Source: Gnetum montanum
Lineage: Eukaryota; Streptophyta; Gnetopsida; Gnetales; Gnetaceae
NCBI GenBank assembly: GCA_015680685.1
Contig: MNCI01004064.1
Location: 9,736-73,735, forward strand
Reading direction: 5' to 3'
DNA length: 64,000 nucleotides
Positions 23,212-35,399 of the stretch are shown here, in pieces. The notes under the pieces are model-generated. The model ran no database searches. It saw only the letters and a program-made list of their open reading frames with translations, and was not told where the DNA came from. Every line of letters begins with the position of its first letter. Positions within the stretch are counted from its first letter, which is position 1. Both the position numbers and the translations under genes were made by a program.

Positions 23212-25480
23212 TGTCTTCTTCTCATAAGAGCAACTCACCACCTAATGACCATACACGAGATAGTCGATAGCATAAAACACATAGCTGAAATCAGCCAAGT
23301 CCGAAATAGTATAAAATAGTCTATACTCATCCCGATGAGTATATTCTAGACTTCACTTTTATCCTCCATCAAGATGAACAACTGTGGTGGAGAGATTTGC
23401 AAGGTAACATCGTGTTACCCCCAGATCGATCAGTCTCTAACATGCTCTTCCATGCTTTGGCATAGATAGACATGACTAAATTATATGCTAAATACGTTGT
23501 GGAAGACTTTGATATGAGGGATTATCATCCCAAAAAAGCACAACGTATGAGGGACTTAAGGCAGGAGAGTCAACATACACTTTTGAAGGGCAAAGGTCCA
23601 CACGTCCTTAGCAAAATAGGAGATGAGGAACCACTTATAACTGGTTGGCTATCAAGAGATGTTCCCCCTCTTAATGAAAGTGAGGAGGTAGGGTAGCAGA
23701 ACCTATGATCAACGATACATATCCCTAGTTTTGATGCCTGTGAACACCAACTATTCACAGAAGGAACAACACATGATAAGGACGGGCACTTAGATCGTCA
23801 TCACGATCGAGGCCGTAGTAGCCGAAGAGAAGGCAAGAAACATCGCCATGGCGATGGTTCCCCTTCTTCTTCCCCTTCTTCACATCACTCAACCTCTCCT
23901 TCCACATCTAGATGTAGCCATCATGAATACAATGGAGAGGATAAAGGTAGACAAAACGAGAGGCCTTGACGAGAAAGTTGAGAGAGAGGACAAGGGCAAG
24001 GATGTAGGGAAAGTAGGGAATGACGAAGACATCACAGGCGTCATGAAGGAGATGATCATGATGAACCCCTACTTGCAACCTGAAGTATGCTTGACATAAC
24101 GGGGGATGTTAGAATTCCCACAAGGCATTTAAAAGATAGTTGAATCAAACGCTTAGACATGAACAACATCCCACGATTTGAAGGGGGATACAACATAGAT
24201 CCACAAAGTCATTTACACGCATTCCATGATGCCTGTGCCTTACAAAATATAGAAAATGAGTGTCAAAAACTTAAGTTGTTCCCAAGGATACTCATCAAGG
24301 AAGTAGAGAGTTGGTACCGATCCTTAGAACTGGAAACCATCAGGAGGTGGTGTATGATGCTAGAACTCTTCAACGATAAGTATCAGATGTACTCTAGAGT
24401 GTCCAATTTGTGTAAGCAAATCCAAGGCTAGANCTTGGGACTTATGCCCAAGGGAGACTATCACAACTTAGAGCCCATGAAGTACATCACTTGTTGGAGC
24501 AAGTAGCAAAAGAAGAAGGTGAGCTACACAAAAGGGAAAGTGCAAAAGAATACAACCATGACCCCTCCCTTCGAAAGAAGGGAGTGAAATTTTGTGATGA
24601 GGAGGATGAGTCACCACTTGAAGAGTTGGTAAACAAAAAGACCTTGCTGCTTCAAAAGCTCACAACGGAAATAGCGGCTAAGGTAGATGACATATGGAGT
24701 TCCTTAGACTCTAAAATTGAAACTGTCTTAAAAATTGTAGAAGATTCTAAGGTTGAACAAAGTAGTGAAAAAGGTAAGACAAAGTGGAGAAATTTAGGAC
24801 CTGCACATAACAAGGGTAAAGGGAAAATTACTATCTCCGATGAAGTTGTGGATTCAGACATAGACAATGATGGTGGATGTGAGATTTTCTACTATGACCA
24901 TCCTAAGGGATGTTGTCCAATCATCTCACATCTACAAGAGTCTGGGGTGTATGCACTTAACCTAAGACTCAACAAATGGCAAACACCCCATAGGTTACCT
25001 TATTCCCAAGGTAACCCAAGACAGTTCCACCGACCCTTAATGTATTATCCAAGTGGAACTCCACCATAACCCATTGGACAATAGCAGCAGTGGCAATACC
25101 CACAGTCATGGGAGATGCCACTGCCGAAACAGCAGTACCCTTGTCAGTAGCCAATTCCTCTAAGTGACCCTATGGGTTACGCAATCCCACAACGTCACTA
25201 CCCAGTTCAGGAATATCACCAGACTTCCCCTCTAGGAGGGAACACCCCACATAAATACCATCCTCAAAATCCATATGCACCTCTCATGCTAGTAGCTCCA
25301 TGACCAACCGCTCCAACAATGCCAAGGGTATTTCCCACACAACCACAACCACCTAATATCACGAGGGCTTCCAATCCTCAATTCTTAGTTGGCCCTAACT
25401 GTTTTACGCCAAAAAGACCTTTCTTTAGAGCCAACAATCCAACCAAACCCTCACCCCCACACACGGTTGAACACTAAAAT
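23212..25480 (+). pseudogene. E2: gag
   Basis: It starts at ATGTCTTCTTCTCATAAGAG, parallel to the E4 start. It aligns along the E4 gag: DLQGNIVLPPDRS (about 23397), AKYVVEDFDMRDYHP (23490), a His/Ser-rich stretch at 23840-23930, and the core RFEGGYNIDPQSHLHAFHDA, SWYRSLELETIRRW and CEIFYYDHPKGCC. Several stops interrupt it. At 24433 there is an N; compared with E4 about 138 bp (from GWKQEAYESLDA to RNETRRT) are missing there. That may be an assembly gap or a real deletion. Confidence 0.75.
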
Positions 25481-25559
25481 ACTATCGTACCAAATAAGGC
25501 TTCGGGACCCCCTTCAAATAATAAATCATCCCTAATGCATACAGTTATGTTCACACATA

Positions 25560-26300
25560 CAATAACCAACTGGATCAAGGTCAGCCACCTTCCCAAGAAA
25601 TTATCTAATCCTGGAGTCCCCCTAGTTTACCTCCAAGTTGCTGGGAATGAATCCCATAAGGCTCTCCTCAACTCAGGTTTTGGAGTCAACTTAATATCAC
25701 AAGAACTGTATAAAACCTAGAACCTACCTCCACTCAAGAAGAGCAATATTCGCTTAGAGCTGGCTGACCAGTCCATCACTGTTTCTTTGGGACAGGTTGA
25801 GGACATTGTTACCACTGTGGGTGGTTGGTCATATCTAGCCAATTCCCTAGTATCCAAATAAACAATGACAAAGGGGTTCCTAATTTTAATGGGAAGGGCA
25901 TGGCTAAATAAAATCGATGCACCCCTAAGAATCCACAATCTTTTCCTAGAAATATCTAAGACAAATACTTTTGGGAAAATTGAGAGGAAGAGAGTTCCAT
26001 GCATCGCATATAGTGACACGGGGTGTCATTGCATGCAGAAATCATGGGTGATGCAAAGTTTAACATTGCCTGCATGCAATTGGTGTGCATAGGATATTGA
26101 CATACAAAAGTGCCTATATGCGACAACCACATGACAAGAAAACACCCAATGGATGATGGTTGATAAAGAGAACAACTCGACAACCTTCATGGAACTAGAT
26201 GAGGGAATAACTAGTGCTTACATTGAAAGCACAGATGTATTAGAGCAAGTTCGTTGCTAACTTTCATCCCTTAACTCCAAAGACATTAATTGAGGAAAGT
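25560..26300 (+). pseudogene. E2: protease region
   Basis: ALLNSGFGVNLISQELY (about 25655-25715) is the retropepsin active site with Asp changed to Asn. GFLILMGRAWLNKIDAPLRI follows at about 25872-25930. Stops and a frameshift (about 25850) are present. The end overlaps the linker to RT. Confidence 0.7.
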
Positions 26301-26309
26301 TGGAGATTC

Positions 26310-27200
26310 CTGAGAAGTTTAAACAAGAGCCCCTAGATTTAAAACTGTTACCCATCGATTTGGAATACATGACCCTTAAAAACGTAAAGCTCACACCCAA
26401 GCAAAAAGAAAGTTTGCTAAAGGTGATAAAAAATGGTCAACAGCCTTTACCTGGTCATACCCTAAACTAACCAGAATAGATCCTAGGATATGCCAGCATA
26501 GGATTTACACGGACCCCTCCATGAAACCTTGCAAGCAACCCTAGAGGCGATTGAACCCGAAGTTAAAAAAAATTAGTGAAACAGGAGATAGAACAACTTC
26601 TTAAGGCTGGGTTCATTTACCCTATTGCTGATAGCGAGTGGGTTAGTCCTCTTGTAATCATACCCAAAAAAGGAGGTAAATGGAGGGTATGTATAGAATT
26701 TAGGCTATTAAATATGGCAACATTCAAAGATCACTTCCCATTTCCATTTGTGGACCAAGTCTTGGACACTATAGCAGGGCATCGCTATTACAATTTTCTG
26801 GATGGATATAGTGGGTACAACCAAATATGAATCACATTAGAAGACCAAGCCAAAACAACATTCACTAGTCCTTGGGGAACATTTGCATACAAAAAAAATG
26901 CCTTTTGGCTTGTGTAATGCACCTACCACATTCCAATGATTAGTTCTAAGCATATTTCAATAGAAAATAGGTAACGGAGTAGAAGTCTTCATGGATGAAT
27001 TCTCCACTTATGGGACAAGCTTTGATCAAGCCCTCGACCGGTTAGAGCAAGTATTGAAACGATGTGTTGAAACCAACCTAAAAATTAACTAGAAGAAGAG
27101 CCATTTGATGGTTCAAGAGGGCATCATACTAGGGCATAAAATTTCACAGTTAGGAATTGAGGTGGATCCGAAAAAAATTAAAGTCATCCAAGTAATTACC
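26310..27200 (+). pseudogene. E2: reverse transcriptase (Athila type)
   Basis: Its best run (26576-26830) is MKQEIEQLLKAGFIYPIADS, SPLVIIPKKGGKWRVCIEF, then NMATFKDHFPFPFVDQVLDT and NFLDGYSGYNQI, the Athila wording. Beyond it, frames shift: PWGTFAYK near 26871 and VEVFMDEFSTYG near 26980, where FMDD has become FMDE. Confidence 0.75.
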
Positions 27201-27239
27201 TGACAATCAGAAACTGTCAAAGACATTAGGTCATTCCTT

Positions 27240-27850
27240 GGACACACTAGCTACTACAGGAGATTTATCGAGAACTTCTCCAAAGTTGCCAAGCTGTTGG
27301 TGGAATTAACGAAAAAAGATGCACCATTTGAATGGACTAGGGAATGTGAATGAGCATTCCAAACTATCAAACAGAGGCTTGTGAAAACTCCCATTCTATA
27401 AGCCCCTGACTGGTCCAGGCCGTTCAATATCATCACCAACACATCTAATTATACCTTAGGAGCCATACTGACACAATTAGATGAACAAAAATGACCTTAT
27501 TACATCCACTGTGCCAGTAAGAGTATCACCGGTGCACAACTCAACTACACGACTATGGAAAAGGAATTAATGGTTGTAGTGTTTGCACTAGACAAATTTA
27601 GGCACTATGTATTGGGCTACAAAGTATACATCCATACAGATCATAGTGCAATCAGGTTCCTTATGAACAAGCCAACGGTTAGCCCACATATCATACGTTG
27701 GTTGGTAATTCTTCAGGAGTTCGATTTAACAATAGTAGACTGCAAAGGCACCAAGAATGTAGTCGTCGACCACCCATCTTGGTTGCGTTGGGACAACAAA
27801 GAGGATGAATATGCTGTATTTGACCATTTTCCTAATGAAACCCTCTTTGC
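27240..27850 (+). pseudogene. E2: RT connection and RNase H
   Basis: SFLGHTSYYRRFIENFSKVA (about 27233) leads into the RNase H with QLNYTTMEKELMVVVFALDK (about 27537), YIHTDHSAIRFLMNKP and KNVVVDHPSWLRWDNKED. The open stretch 27555-28118 is the longest intact pol segment of the element. Confidence 0.8.
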
Positions 27851-29225
27851 CGGTGTAGTGAATGATCAACCCATGGAAATAAATTGGTATAGTAGCATTC
27901 TTACTTATCTCATTTCCCAAAAAATACCACAAGGGTTGGACTTTAGGAAGAAACAACAGTTTCTTCACAAAACCAAGTACTTCATGGAAATCCAGGGACA
28001 ACTCTATAAAGTCTATCCTGATGGCTTGGTTCGATGGTGCGTGCTCGATAAGGATCAATTAAAAATTCTCCAGGATGCTCATGAGGGCCACCGTGGAGGT
28101 CACTATGCCAGGAGATGAATAGCTACCAAGGTCCTGCTTGCAGGATATTATTGGCCAACACTATTTCAGGATGTCCATCATTTTGCCCAATCATGTGAAT
28201 GCTGCCAACATGATGGTGGAATGATTGCTAGAATGGAGGGTCCGCAACAATGGATCCAACCTTTGGAACCCTTCGATATCTAGGGAATATATTTTATGGG
28301 GCCTATCACACCAATGTCCAATGGAAAAGCATGCATCATCGTTGCTGTTAATTACTTAATCAAATGGGCTGAAGCAGCCACAATAACAGACTGCACATCC
28401 TCTACGACTACATGATTTGTACAACAACAAATCATAAATAGGTTTGGTGTGCCACGTGCACTCATCTCTGATAATTGAACACATTTTATGGGTGCAACCT
28501 TTCGCAAATTGATGAAATGCTTAGGGGTTGAGCATAAATTGATCACACCTTATCATCCCCAAGCTAATGGCCAAGCCGAGATTACTAACTGAGAGATTAT
28601 CAAAATATTAATGAGAATGGCTAGAAAATTTAGGCGAGACTGGAGCACAAAACTGAACGACGCTCCCTGGGCATATTGCTCTGCTTGGAAGCTTCCTACC
28701 AGCTATTCTCCCTATGAGTTAGTGTACGAGAAACTACCCAAGCTTCCCATACTGAATGAGCTCCGTACACTATCCATGGCTTATGACCTTCACCTAGACC
28801 TCGACCTAGCACAAAAACAATGGTTGGCAACTCTGAATGTGCTAGACGAGAATAGATTGGTTACACTATCGTTAAATGAGTTGCACAAGACACATAATAA
28901 ACAACGTCATGACTTAAGGATCCGAAGGTTTAGGTACCAACTAGGAGACAAGGTCCTTTACTGGAATCCCACACATGTACCTCAGCATACGAAATTCCAA
29001 ACATTGTGGGAAGGATCCTATATTATTCATACAACCTTCCCCTCTAGAGCCATGATGATATACAAGCCTGATAGCCTGGATAGAAGATTATTGGTTAATG
29101 TACAACAAACAAAACCTTTCTGTGAACCCGCAATAGCCAATACAAGTTACACCTCCACTATCGGGCAACCTTGCTCTCTATTTCAGATCTCTTCCTTGCA
29201 ATTTAGTCATAGGGGAGATGGCCAC
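27851..29225 (+). pseudogene. E2: integrase
   Basis: The zinc-binding part includes HEGHRGGHYARR (28080) and CECCQHDG (28195). The core has VAVNYLIKWAEAA (first Asp now Asn, near 28348), ALISDN (second Asp, near 28465) and PYHPQANGQAEITN (Glu, near 28577). The C-terminal part (28611-29234) is open for 207 codons (RRDWSTKLNDAPWAY, HDLRIRRFRYQLGDKVLYWN). Loss of the first Asp and several stops rule out activity. Confidence 0.75.
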
Positions 29226-31122
29226 CTATGCTAACCATATGGGGCCCTCAGTTCTTTTAAATTTTTGTTTTACACATTTTTGTCTTACACATTTTTGTAT
29301 TACAACTTTCTTTAACTTTTCTTGTTTTTGTTTACAACATCATTATACTTTCCCATTTTGTATGTGTGTGTGTGTGTGTGTGATCCACCCTATAAGTTTG
29401 TCACCCAATACGTGTTCGACATGCTGGTATGAACTATTTTCATGGTGATTGCTAATGTTTGGTTTTTACCTTTAAGTCACAATGTTGATACAAGGTATGT
29501 TTCTTTTGATATGGTAAGCAATGAGTTCACTTCATCCATCCATCCACCAGTTTCTATGGTCTCTCTTGGCTTGGAAATGTACAGTCTCCATCACAATAAG
29601 AACTTTAATGAATTGGTGACTGGGCATTTTTTCAAACTAAGGAAGGACTCAAGGATTGAAAAGGGTGTGACTTCAAGGGAACTTGATGCTTGTGTGTTGG
29701 CTATTCTCTTGGGTGCTTGGATGTTTTCTTTTTGAGTTTTCTTGTCATTCTGATGTACCCCAACTATCGAAAGCTGAGACAATAAAAATAAAAAAAGTCT
29801 TTGTATGGTGTGGTTCTCATGCATAAACACACAAAAAAAAACTAAGTGAGAATTCAAAGCACACCCCTTAGACAAAATAAACTTGGGCTACAAGCACTGG
29901 TTATGGAATCAAAAATGTTCCCTCTAACTAAGGCCCTTCTCGCTTCCCATTCTCTCCTTTGTTTCGTCAGAATGGTGGTGGCTCTTGGGGGAAGCATTCT
30001 TGTTACTTCAAGTGGATGGTTTGGCCAAGTGCATTGATGTGAAGTCACTAGATGTGGTTGGTTTGAGGCCAGATTTCAAATGGGATTTGCTAAGTCACAT
30101 TAATCATAAACTACACAAGGTCCTGTACACCACCTTGTTCTTGAGATTCCATTCCATTCACTTCTCTCCATCCTTCTCTCCATTATTCACCTCATTGCTG
30201 ATTGTATCATTAGTGTATATTTTGGTAGATGCATTGTTTTCTTTTTGGTAAATTCTTACAGTTAAGACTTTAACTCTTGTTCCAAAGGACATTCCTAGAG
30301 CCTACGAACTCTTTGAATGTGGGTTTGTCAGGGCATTCAGGGCACGAGCCTACTTTGGGGAGGATTCACTGACATTCCTATTTGGTGCACCAATTAATTT
30401 CTTTTCCTTAACATTTTGCAATTAATTTTATTTTTTTCATTTCCATCTTGACATCCAATTCATCGATGTCTTAGTTGTCTCTTTTTCTCTATCTTCTTTT
30501 TCTTATTCTTTCTCCATTCTTTCGCTACCAAAGGTTCGCAATTAGTCATAGGGGTACGGGGCCCAAATTTTTCAATTTTCTCCTAGCCCAAATTTTTTGA
30601 TTTTCTTCCTAACCCCTACACCTTCAGTAGTCATCATTAATATATCTCTAGATCCGTATTGGCCATACCACAACCTAGCCAATGGACTTACACCGAAGCA
30701 AGGTATCAATTACATGATGATTCATTTACCCTTGCTAATATAAGATTGTGTTATGTGTGTAGATGACGATCATGCAATAATGGACCAGATCTGGAGGGAA
30801 CACATGGAATGGAGCAACGCTTCAGCAGCTATGCAAGGAGCAAGATCGATGGTGCGCTTATGGATGAACAACGAAAGGCATAATCTTGGCATTGGCAGCA
30901 GCAACACTTCTTTCTCTCTCTCTTTCTCAGCTGCCAACTAAGGCCTGATGGCAATGTAATAAGGTGTTCACCCTTGTTGTCATGAACACCAGTTTTCTCA
31001 AGTCTTGTAATAATGATCCATTCACATGTCATCCCATTAGTTCCATTCCCCTCAATAATCCCATACCTTCCCAATATTTTGTAAGGAACTCGAGGATGAG
31101 TTTTCATTCAGTCATGGGGGTA
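29226..31122 (+). other. E2 3' region between pol and LTR
   Basis: It is colinear with 47361-49387 of E4. It holds T-rich TTTTGT repeats (29265-29340), a (TG)n run (29363-29382), and long blocks near-identical to E4, for example CCCTCTAACTAAGGCCCTTC (29920) and GGAAACATTCC-like stretches. An internal purine tract is at 30544-30561. An acceptor-ATG pair is at 30761-30765, and the terminal purine tract at 31110-31122. The ORF after the ATG is interrupted early, so ORF3 is essentially gone. Confidence 0.65.
30763..30941 (+). pseudogene. E2: remnant of the spliced third ORF
   Basis: An ATG directly behind a TATGTGTGTAG acceptor opens MTIMQ, then a stop. The homologous E4 frame reads 68 codons (49006-49212). 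Compared with the 534-codon ORF3 of A, almost the entire coding region is missing in both E2 and E4. The deletion is therefore shared rather than recent decay. Confidence 0.45.
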
Positions 31123-32169
31123 TGATGAGACATGATTCGCATGAGCCGCAATATCACATCCCATGCGATATCGCATACGTGATATTGTGTCTTTCCTATG
31201 ATAGCACGTACGCAATATCGTGGTCTGCCGCCATATCTATAAATAAGAGGCGACTCTCCCTTACTTTCCCATCCTAAGTTAGAAGTAGGAAAACTCTGGC
31301 AGTTTGATCACTCCAGAGATAGAATATTTTCCATGTGCCCATATTAGGAGTCCTAAAGTGAATGGATCTTTATTCGAGCAACATTGTACCTAAACACAAG
31401 TTGTGTACAATAATAAAGATAAACTTCCTGGATAAACCTTGTAGTGCATGGAATAGGATTTTATTTATTGCTTTCTCTCTCTCACCCTTAAACTCCTAGA
31501 ATGCGGAATGAGTATGACTTGATTACAAGCATCTAAGGATGTGTACAGATAGTCAAGGAATCGGCTGCTCATCGCATGTGGGATGAGTACGACTTGATTA
31601 CAAGCATCTAGTGTGACTACTTGGTAACCCAGTTGTGTATTCAGGATCTATGCTTGGTAATCCCAGTGGTAGTTGTGCACCAAGATGTGTACGGTTAGTC
31701 AAGGAATCGGCTTCTCATCGCACTTAGGCTAGATTAGCTTTCTCAACACTTTCCTCCTAGTTAAGTGCCTCAGTACGACCACTTCGAGCATGTGTGTTAC
31801 ACGCGGTGATCCCAGCAACGATTAGCATTTAGTAGCCATAGTTGCATCGGTTCAGGGTATGTACGGTAAGTGGCAACGGATGCTGACGCTAGGTTAATTT
31901 AGACTTACTCATTAGTTAGAGTTAGTTAGTTTCTCAATCCTTCACCTCGATAGCATAGGAGAAAAACATAAAAAGATATAAAAATCATATACCTCGAACT
32001 TGCTTAACCATACACCATGACACCTACAAGTAAGTCTGGGAAGACAATGAATGATTAACCCCAAGTGTTCCATGGGGCGTGTAGGCACTTAGCTTGTAGA
32101 GTTCGACTAGATCGCATATGCTACGCTCGTTTCGTATGGTTGAGTGTAGGGGTACCTCACCACTTATCA
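31123..32169 (+). repeat. E2 3' LTR
   Basis: The 1047-bp LTR opens TGATGAGACATG and ends CACTTATCA, with TATAAATA at 31238-31245. The U3 palindrome array is partly decayed (GCGATATCGCATACGTGATA near 31170). It matches E4's LTRs throughout R/U5 but with many transitions. Confidence 0.9.
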
Positions 32170-33097
32170 ATCTCTCTTGAATGCCCATGCCCTGGGTCTT
32201 GACTTGGTTCATGGTCTCTATGATCATCTCGATTCCATTGGTCACCTCCATCACAATCGCACCCCCTGCAATTGCATTTAGAGCTAAAAGAGGAAGATGA
32301 CAATGAAGGTGAAGAGGAAGGAGGACTAGCATCTTCATGGTGCCTACCACCTCCTCTTTGGCAATTGTGGCCATGATCTTGCTACTTCTCTGCATCCTTG
32401 CTATGACTCTCCTCCTTGGATTCCCCTTTGTCATTAGATCCATTTTCTCTAGAACCCAAATTATGGATCGTGGACTACAAGTTCTAGTTCTAATCTCCTT
32501 CATTGAAATCAAAGAGAGGAGTTTCATTGAATGGAAAAATCCTAGAGAAGGGTTCTCCACCATCTTTTTGGTATGTTAGGTATGGAAAATCATTGAACCA
32601 CTTTCCCTTCACAGATTCGTAGCACTGCTCTAGCTGTTGATTCCTTAGAAATTATGCCTCAATGGGATGATAGTCCTTGGCATCACTATCCTACACAACA
32701 TGCTCAGCATGAAGTCCCTGGAGGCTCAATTGCATAAGAGTTTGTTGGAGCATTACAAAAACATATCAATCGGAAAACAACACAATGTTGCCCTCAATGT
32801 CTCACCACCATAGCAGCTCATCCTAGTGTGGGATGAAGGTGAAATTGGGTACATACTCATTAGGATGAGCATATGCCATTTTATATTTTTGGGGCACCTA
32901 TTGATTTACTCCATCAAACTTGGACAAAGAATCACTCTTGTGAGAAGAAGACATCTTGTATTAGAAAATAAGAAATGCAGTGTGCTTTGTAAAATTGTTG
33001 TAGTTATTTTAATGTATGATATGAATTTAGGATTCATTCCAATGATCTTGAATAATTTTTCACTATGTTCTAGATAGCACACGTAACAACTAAAGGT
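32170..33097 (-). pseudogene. Element B: gag N-terminal part
   Basis: On the minus strand it reads through the E4 gag from the Phe-rich FTFxxHxDE motif (about 32860), via LHAEHVV and DYHP (about 32700-32640), to the His/Ser-rich stretch (SSPSL type, about 32300) and a DHEPSQDPGHGHSRE run. It stops at the right edge of E2. Stops and a shift break it. Confidence 0.7.
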
Positions 33098-33115
33098 TCC
33101 TCAAAAATGATGCCA
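33098..33115 (-). other. Element B primer-binding site, heavily decayed
   Basis: Reverse complement of the tRNA-Asp site. About 11 of 18 bases remain and most changes are transitions. It lies one base inside the LTR end at 33117, exactly as in E4. Confidence 0.6.
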
Positions 33116-33116
33116 A

Positions 33117-33986
33117 TGATGAGCAACAATGTATCCCTATGCCTAACAATACAAATCACAAGCATTCACACGTGATCCAATTGAATTTTGTAGACCTTAA
33201 GTTCCTAAGTACACAAGTTCTAGGACATGAAATCTAATCGTGACAATCATTGTCTTCTCAACTACACTTGTGGAGCTTCATTGTATGGTTAAGTGTAATT
33301 AAGGCATATGATCTTTATTATTTTATATTTTATTTATATACAATTAAGAATAGGTTAAAACTCAATTTATAAATTAATTTAATTAATCTAATTGCTAATT
33401 GATAACTAACTACACTAACATAAGTATCCAATCTCACTTTCCATGCACATCCTAAACATGCATAATGTTGCTGGGTTACCAAACATTAAGTATTGCTAGA
33501 AGTACCAAGATTCATATGCGTGCTCAAAGAGATCTTACTTATGTGCTTAATTAATTTTTATTTAATCTAACTAGGTTACTTTAGCTTAATTACTTGGAAG
33601 CATTAAAGAAAATTGCATAAAACATTAAATTCATGAATAAAATATTTAAGTTAGCCAAGGTGCTACAAGGTTTGATCATAAAGCTCATCCTTATTGCTGC
33701 ACATATTATTGTGCTCAGGTACAACAATGCTTGAATAAATATCCATACACTTAATGACTTCTACTATGGGAACTTTGAAAAATATTCTAACTCTAGAGAA
33801 AAGAAACTACAAGAGCTCTGCTATGCTATGACAAAAACTATATGGAAACCATGTGCCCCAGCACTATATTTATTGGCCATCACATACCCCATGATATCGG
33901 ATATCCAACATCACTTCTTGGGACCTAATATCACATACTTGATATTAGGGCTCTGATATTAGAGCCAAGAAAAATATGATTCATTA
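33117..33986 (-). repeat. Element B 5' LTR
   Basis: 870 bp in reverse orientation, the partner of 15151-16015. The outer end reads TCATTA where TCATCA is expected (one transition). Target duplication gtatt follows at 33987-33991. Confidence 0.85.
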
Positions 33987-33991
33987 GTATT

Positions 33992-35366
33992 AAAAATAAT
34001 TTGTATGTATTTACAAAAATAAAGGGAAGGTTACATTTTAAAAGAAGGGATTTATAAATATTTGGTGAATATTACTTTATTTTCCATGGAAGTTGTAACT
34101 TCTTATGGTAGAATAACTAAATCTCCATGATATTTGTAATTAAGAAGACACTTGCCAACTTTGGCTCAAATTTCTAATAACTTCCTTTAAAAATTACAAC
34201 TTCTTATGGTAGTTATGAGTTAATATCCCTAGATATTTATGATCCACGCTAATCCCTTATGATGTTTGTAACTAACCAAGGCTACTATAAAAAGAGTTTG
34301 TTGGGTAGAATAGAGGAAATTTTTTGGGTGGAAGATACTTAAAAGAATATTAAAGATTGTAAAAGCATGCATTGCTAAAGACATCAATTTAGCTGCTTTG
34401 TTTTAATCTTGTGAGTTCTTTTCTTCCCATTTTTTTTAGTTTCTTTGCTAATGGTCTAAATAGTATTGTGCTTGGCATTTAATTTTTGGATTTTCTAGAT
34501 TATTCTTATAGCTCATTTTTTGCACAATATTAAACTTCTATTAGGTTTTCCATATAAGAGCTTATGTTTTCTTAGAAAAGCATCTTGAATAGTAATTTCT
34601 TATTGACATTTCCTATTTGAGTCTAGAGGATTTAGAAAATCTTTGATACTTTGACTTGTTTGAAGTAGCTTCCTTAGTTTTAAAGTTTACTACCTTGGAA
34701 ATTCAATCTTAAAATTGTCAATTTTTTCTACTAATTCTAGTGTTTGCAATTCTTAACAACTATTAAATAGCCAAACAATAGCTTGTACTTATTGTTTACA
34801 AAGCATTTTGGTAGTGTAATAAGATTTTCTTTTACAAAATTGCTTGTTGAGCTCAAAGGGTTTGGACAATTTGTTATACATAGATTGAATTGGAATAGCT
34901 TTATTGCAAAGTGTTTTATCATGTTTAATTTATCTTGCCTAAATGTTTGAGATTCACACAAATCTGTTCTCTTTTCTTTTCTCTTTTTAAATCCTCTAAA
35001 TCAAGCTCTATTTCTAGTTTTCTTGTAGAATTTTCTCTCTTGGGGGGAAATTAGGAGTAGATTGAAAAAATTATGCTCAAACATTTTTGTGATATTTTCC
35101 ATGTTTCAAGCAGCATACTATAGGGACTATATAGACTAAATGACTTGACAAAATAGGAATCTTTAATAACTCATGATATTTGACAAAGCTAGCTAAATTT
35201 CTTTTATGATAGCCAATTACAGTTTATTTTGAAGGTATCTAGGCCTTGGTGTTTCCTAAAGACCAACAAGCACCTAAATCCTATTTTAAGGAACACCCTC
35301 ATTTCCCATGATCCAAAAGTTACAAGACTAAAGGACAAGGTTGGTAATCCCAAATGGTTTCCAACA
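33992..35366 (+). repeat. D 3' LTR, segment 3 (TATA, R, U5)
   Basis: It aligns with 4475-5826 over its length. TATAAAAA is at 34286-34293. It ends CCAACA at 35366, the expected LTR terminus. The five bases after it (ctagg) would be D's target duplication; the left copy is not identifiable. Confidence 0.75.
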
Positions 35367-35399
35367 CTAGGAATAGATGGTAATTAGGCTTAGAATTTA

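Larger units (their letters stand above)
22321..32169 (+). mobile_element. Element E2: near-complete Athila element nested in B
   Basis: It consists of a truncated 5' LTR (22321-23068), a primer site, gag, protease, RT, RNase H, integrase, a 1.9-kb 3' region and a full 3' LTR (31123-32169). The 5' LTR lacks its first 299 bp, judged against the 3' LTR. All domains carry stops, so it is inactive. It is flanked on both sides by gag of the minus-strand element B, which shows a nested insertion. The left junction has since suffered a deletion, so no target duplication can be tested. Confidence 0.85.
15151..33986 (-). mobile_element. Element B: minus-strand Athila element split by E2
   Basis: LTRs at 15151-16015 and 33117-33986 bound it, with perfect target duplication gtatt at 15146-15150 and 33987-33991. 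Reading on the minus strand it has 5' LTR, primer site, gag N-terminal part (to 32170), [E2 inserted], gag C-terminal part, protease, RT, RNase H, integrase, a long 3' region and the 3' LTR. Compared with E4, about 1.07 kb of gag is missing at the left edge of E2. E2's own 5' LTR is also cut there, so a deletion followed the nesting. B sits in the 3' LTR of D. Confidence 0.85.
4475..35366 (+). mobile_element. Element D, Tat-type Ty3/gypsy element, host of nested insertions
   Basis: The 5' LTR (to 5826) is repeated as 33992-35366, and the 3' LTR start is at 10761 behind a purine tract. The 3' LTR is therefore made of 10761-11084, 13874-15150 and 33992-35366, about 2976 bp when the insertions C and B are removed. 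The internal region (5827-10760) has RNase H, RT, RNase H and integrase but no gag or protease. The RT carries Tat-style sequence upstream of the catalytic core (ENFTWSYDDLKAFRPNVMTH). Many stops and frameshifts show it is long dead. The left boundary is uncertain: the LTR should extend about 1.6 kb further left than its recognisable part, where element A and the kinase fragment now lie. Confidence 0.7.

Noticed and set aside
29363-29382. (TG)n as Z-DNA regulatory site
   Set aside because: Simple repeat with no further support; noted only for its shared position in E2 and E4.
33992-35366. LTR of a minus-strand element together with F
   Set aside because: The LTR is in plus orientation and aligns directly with 4475-5826, while F reads on the minus strand. 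It is the rest of D's 3' LTR.
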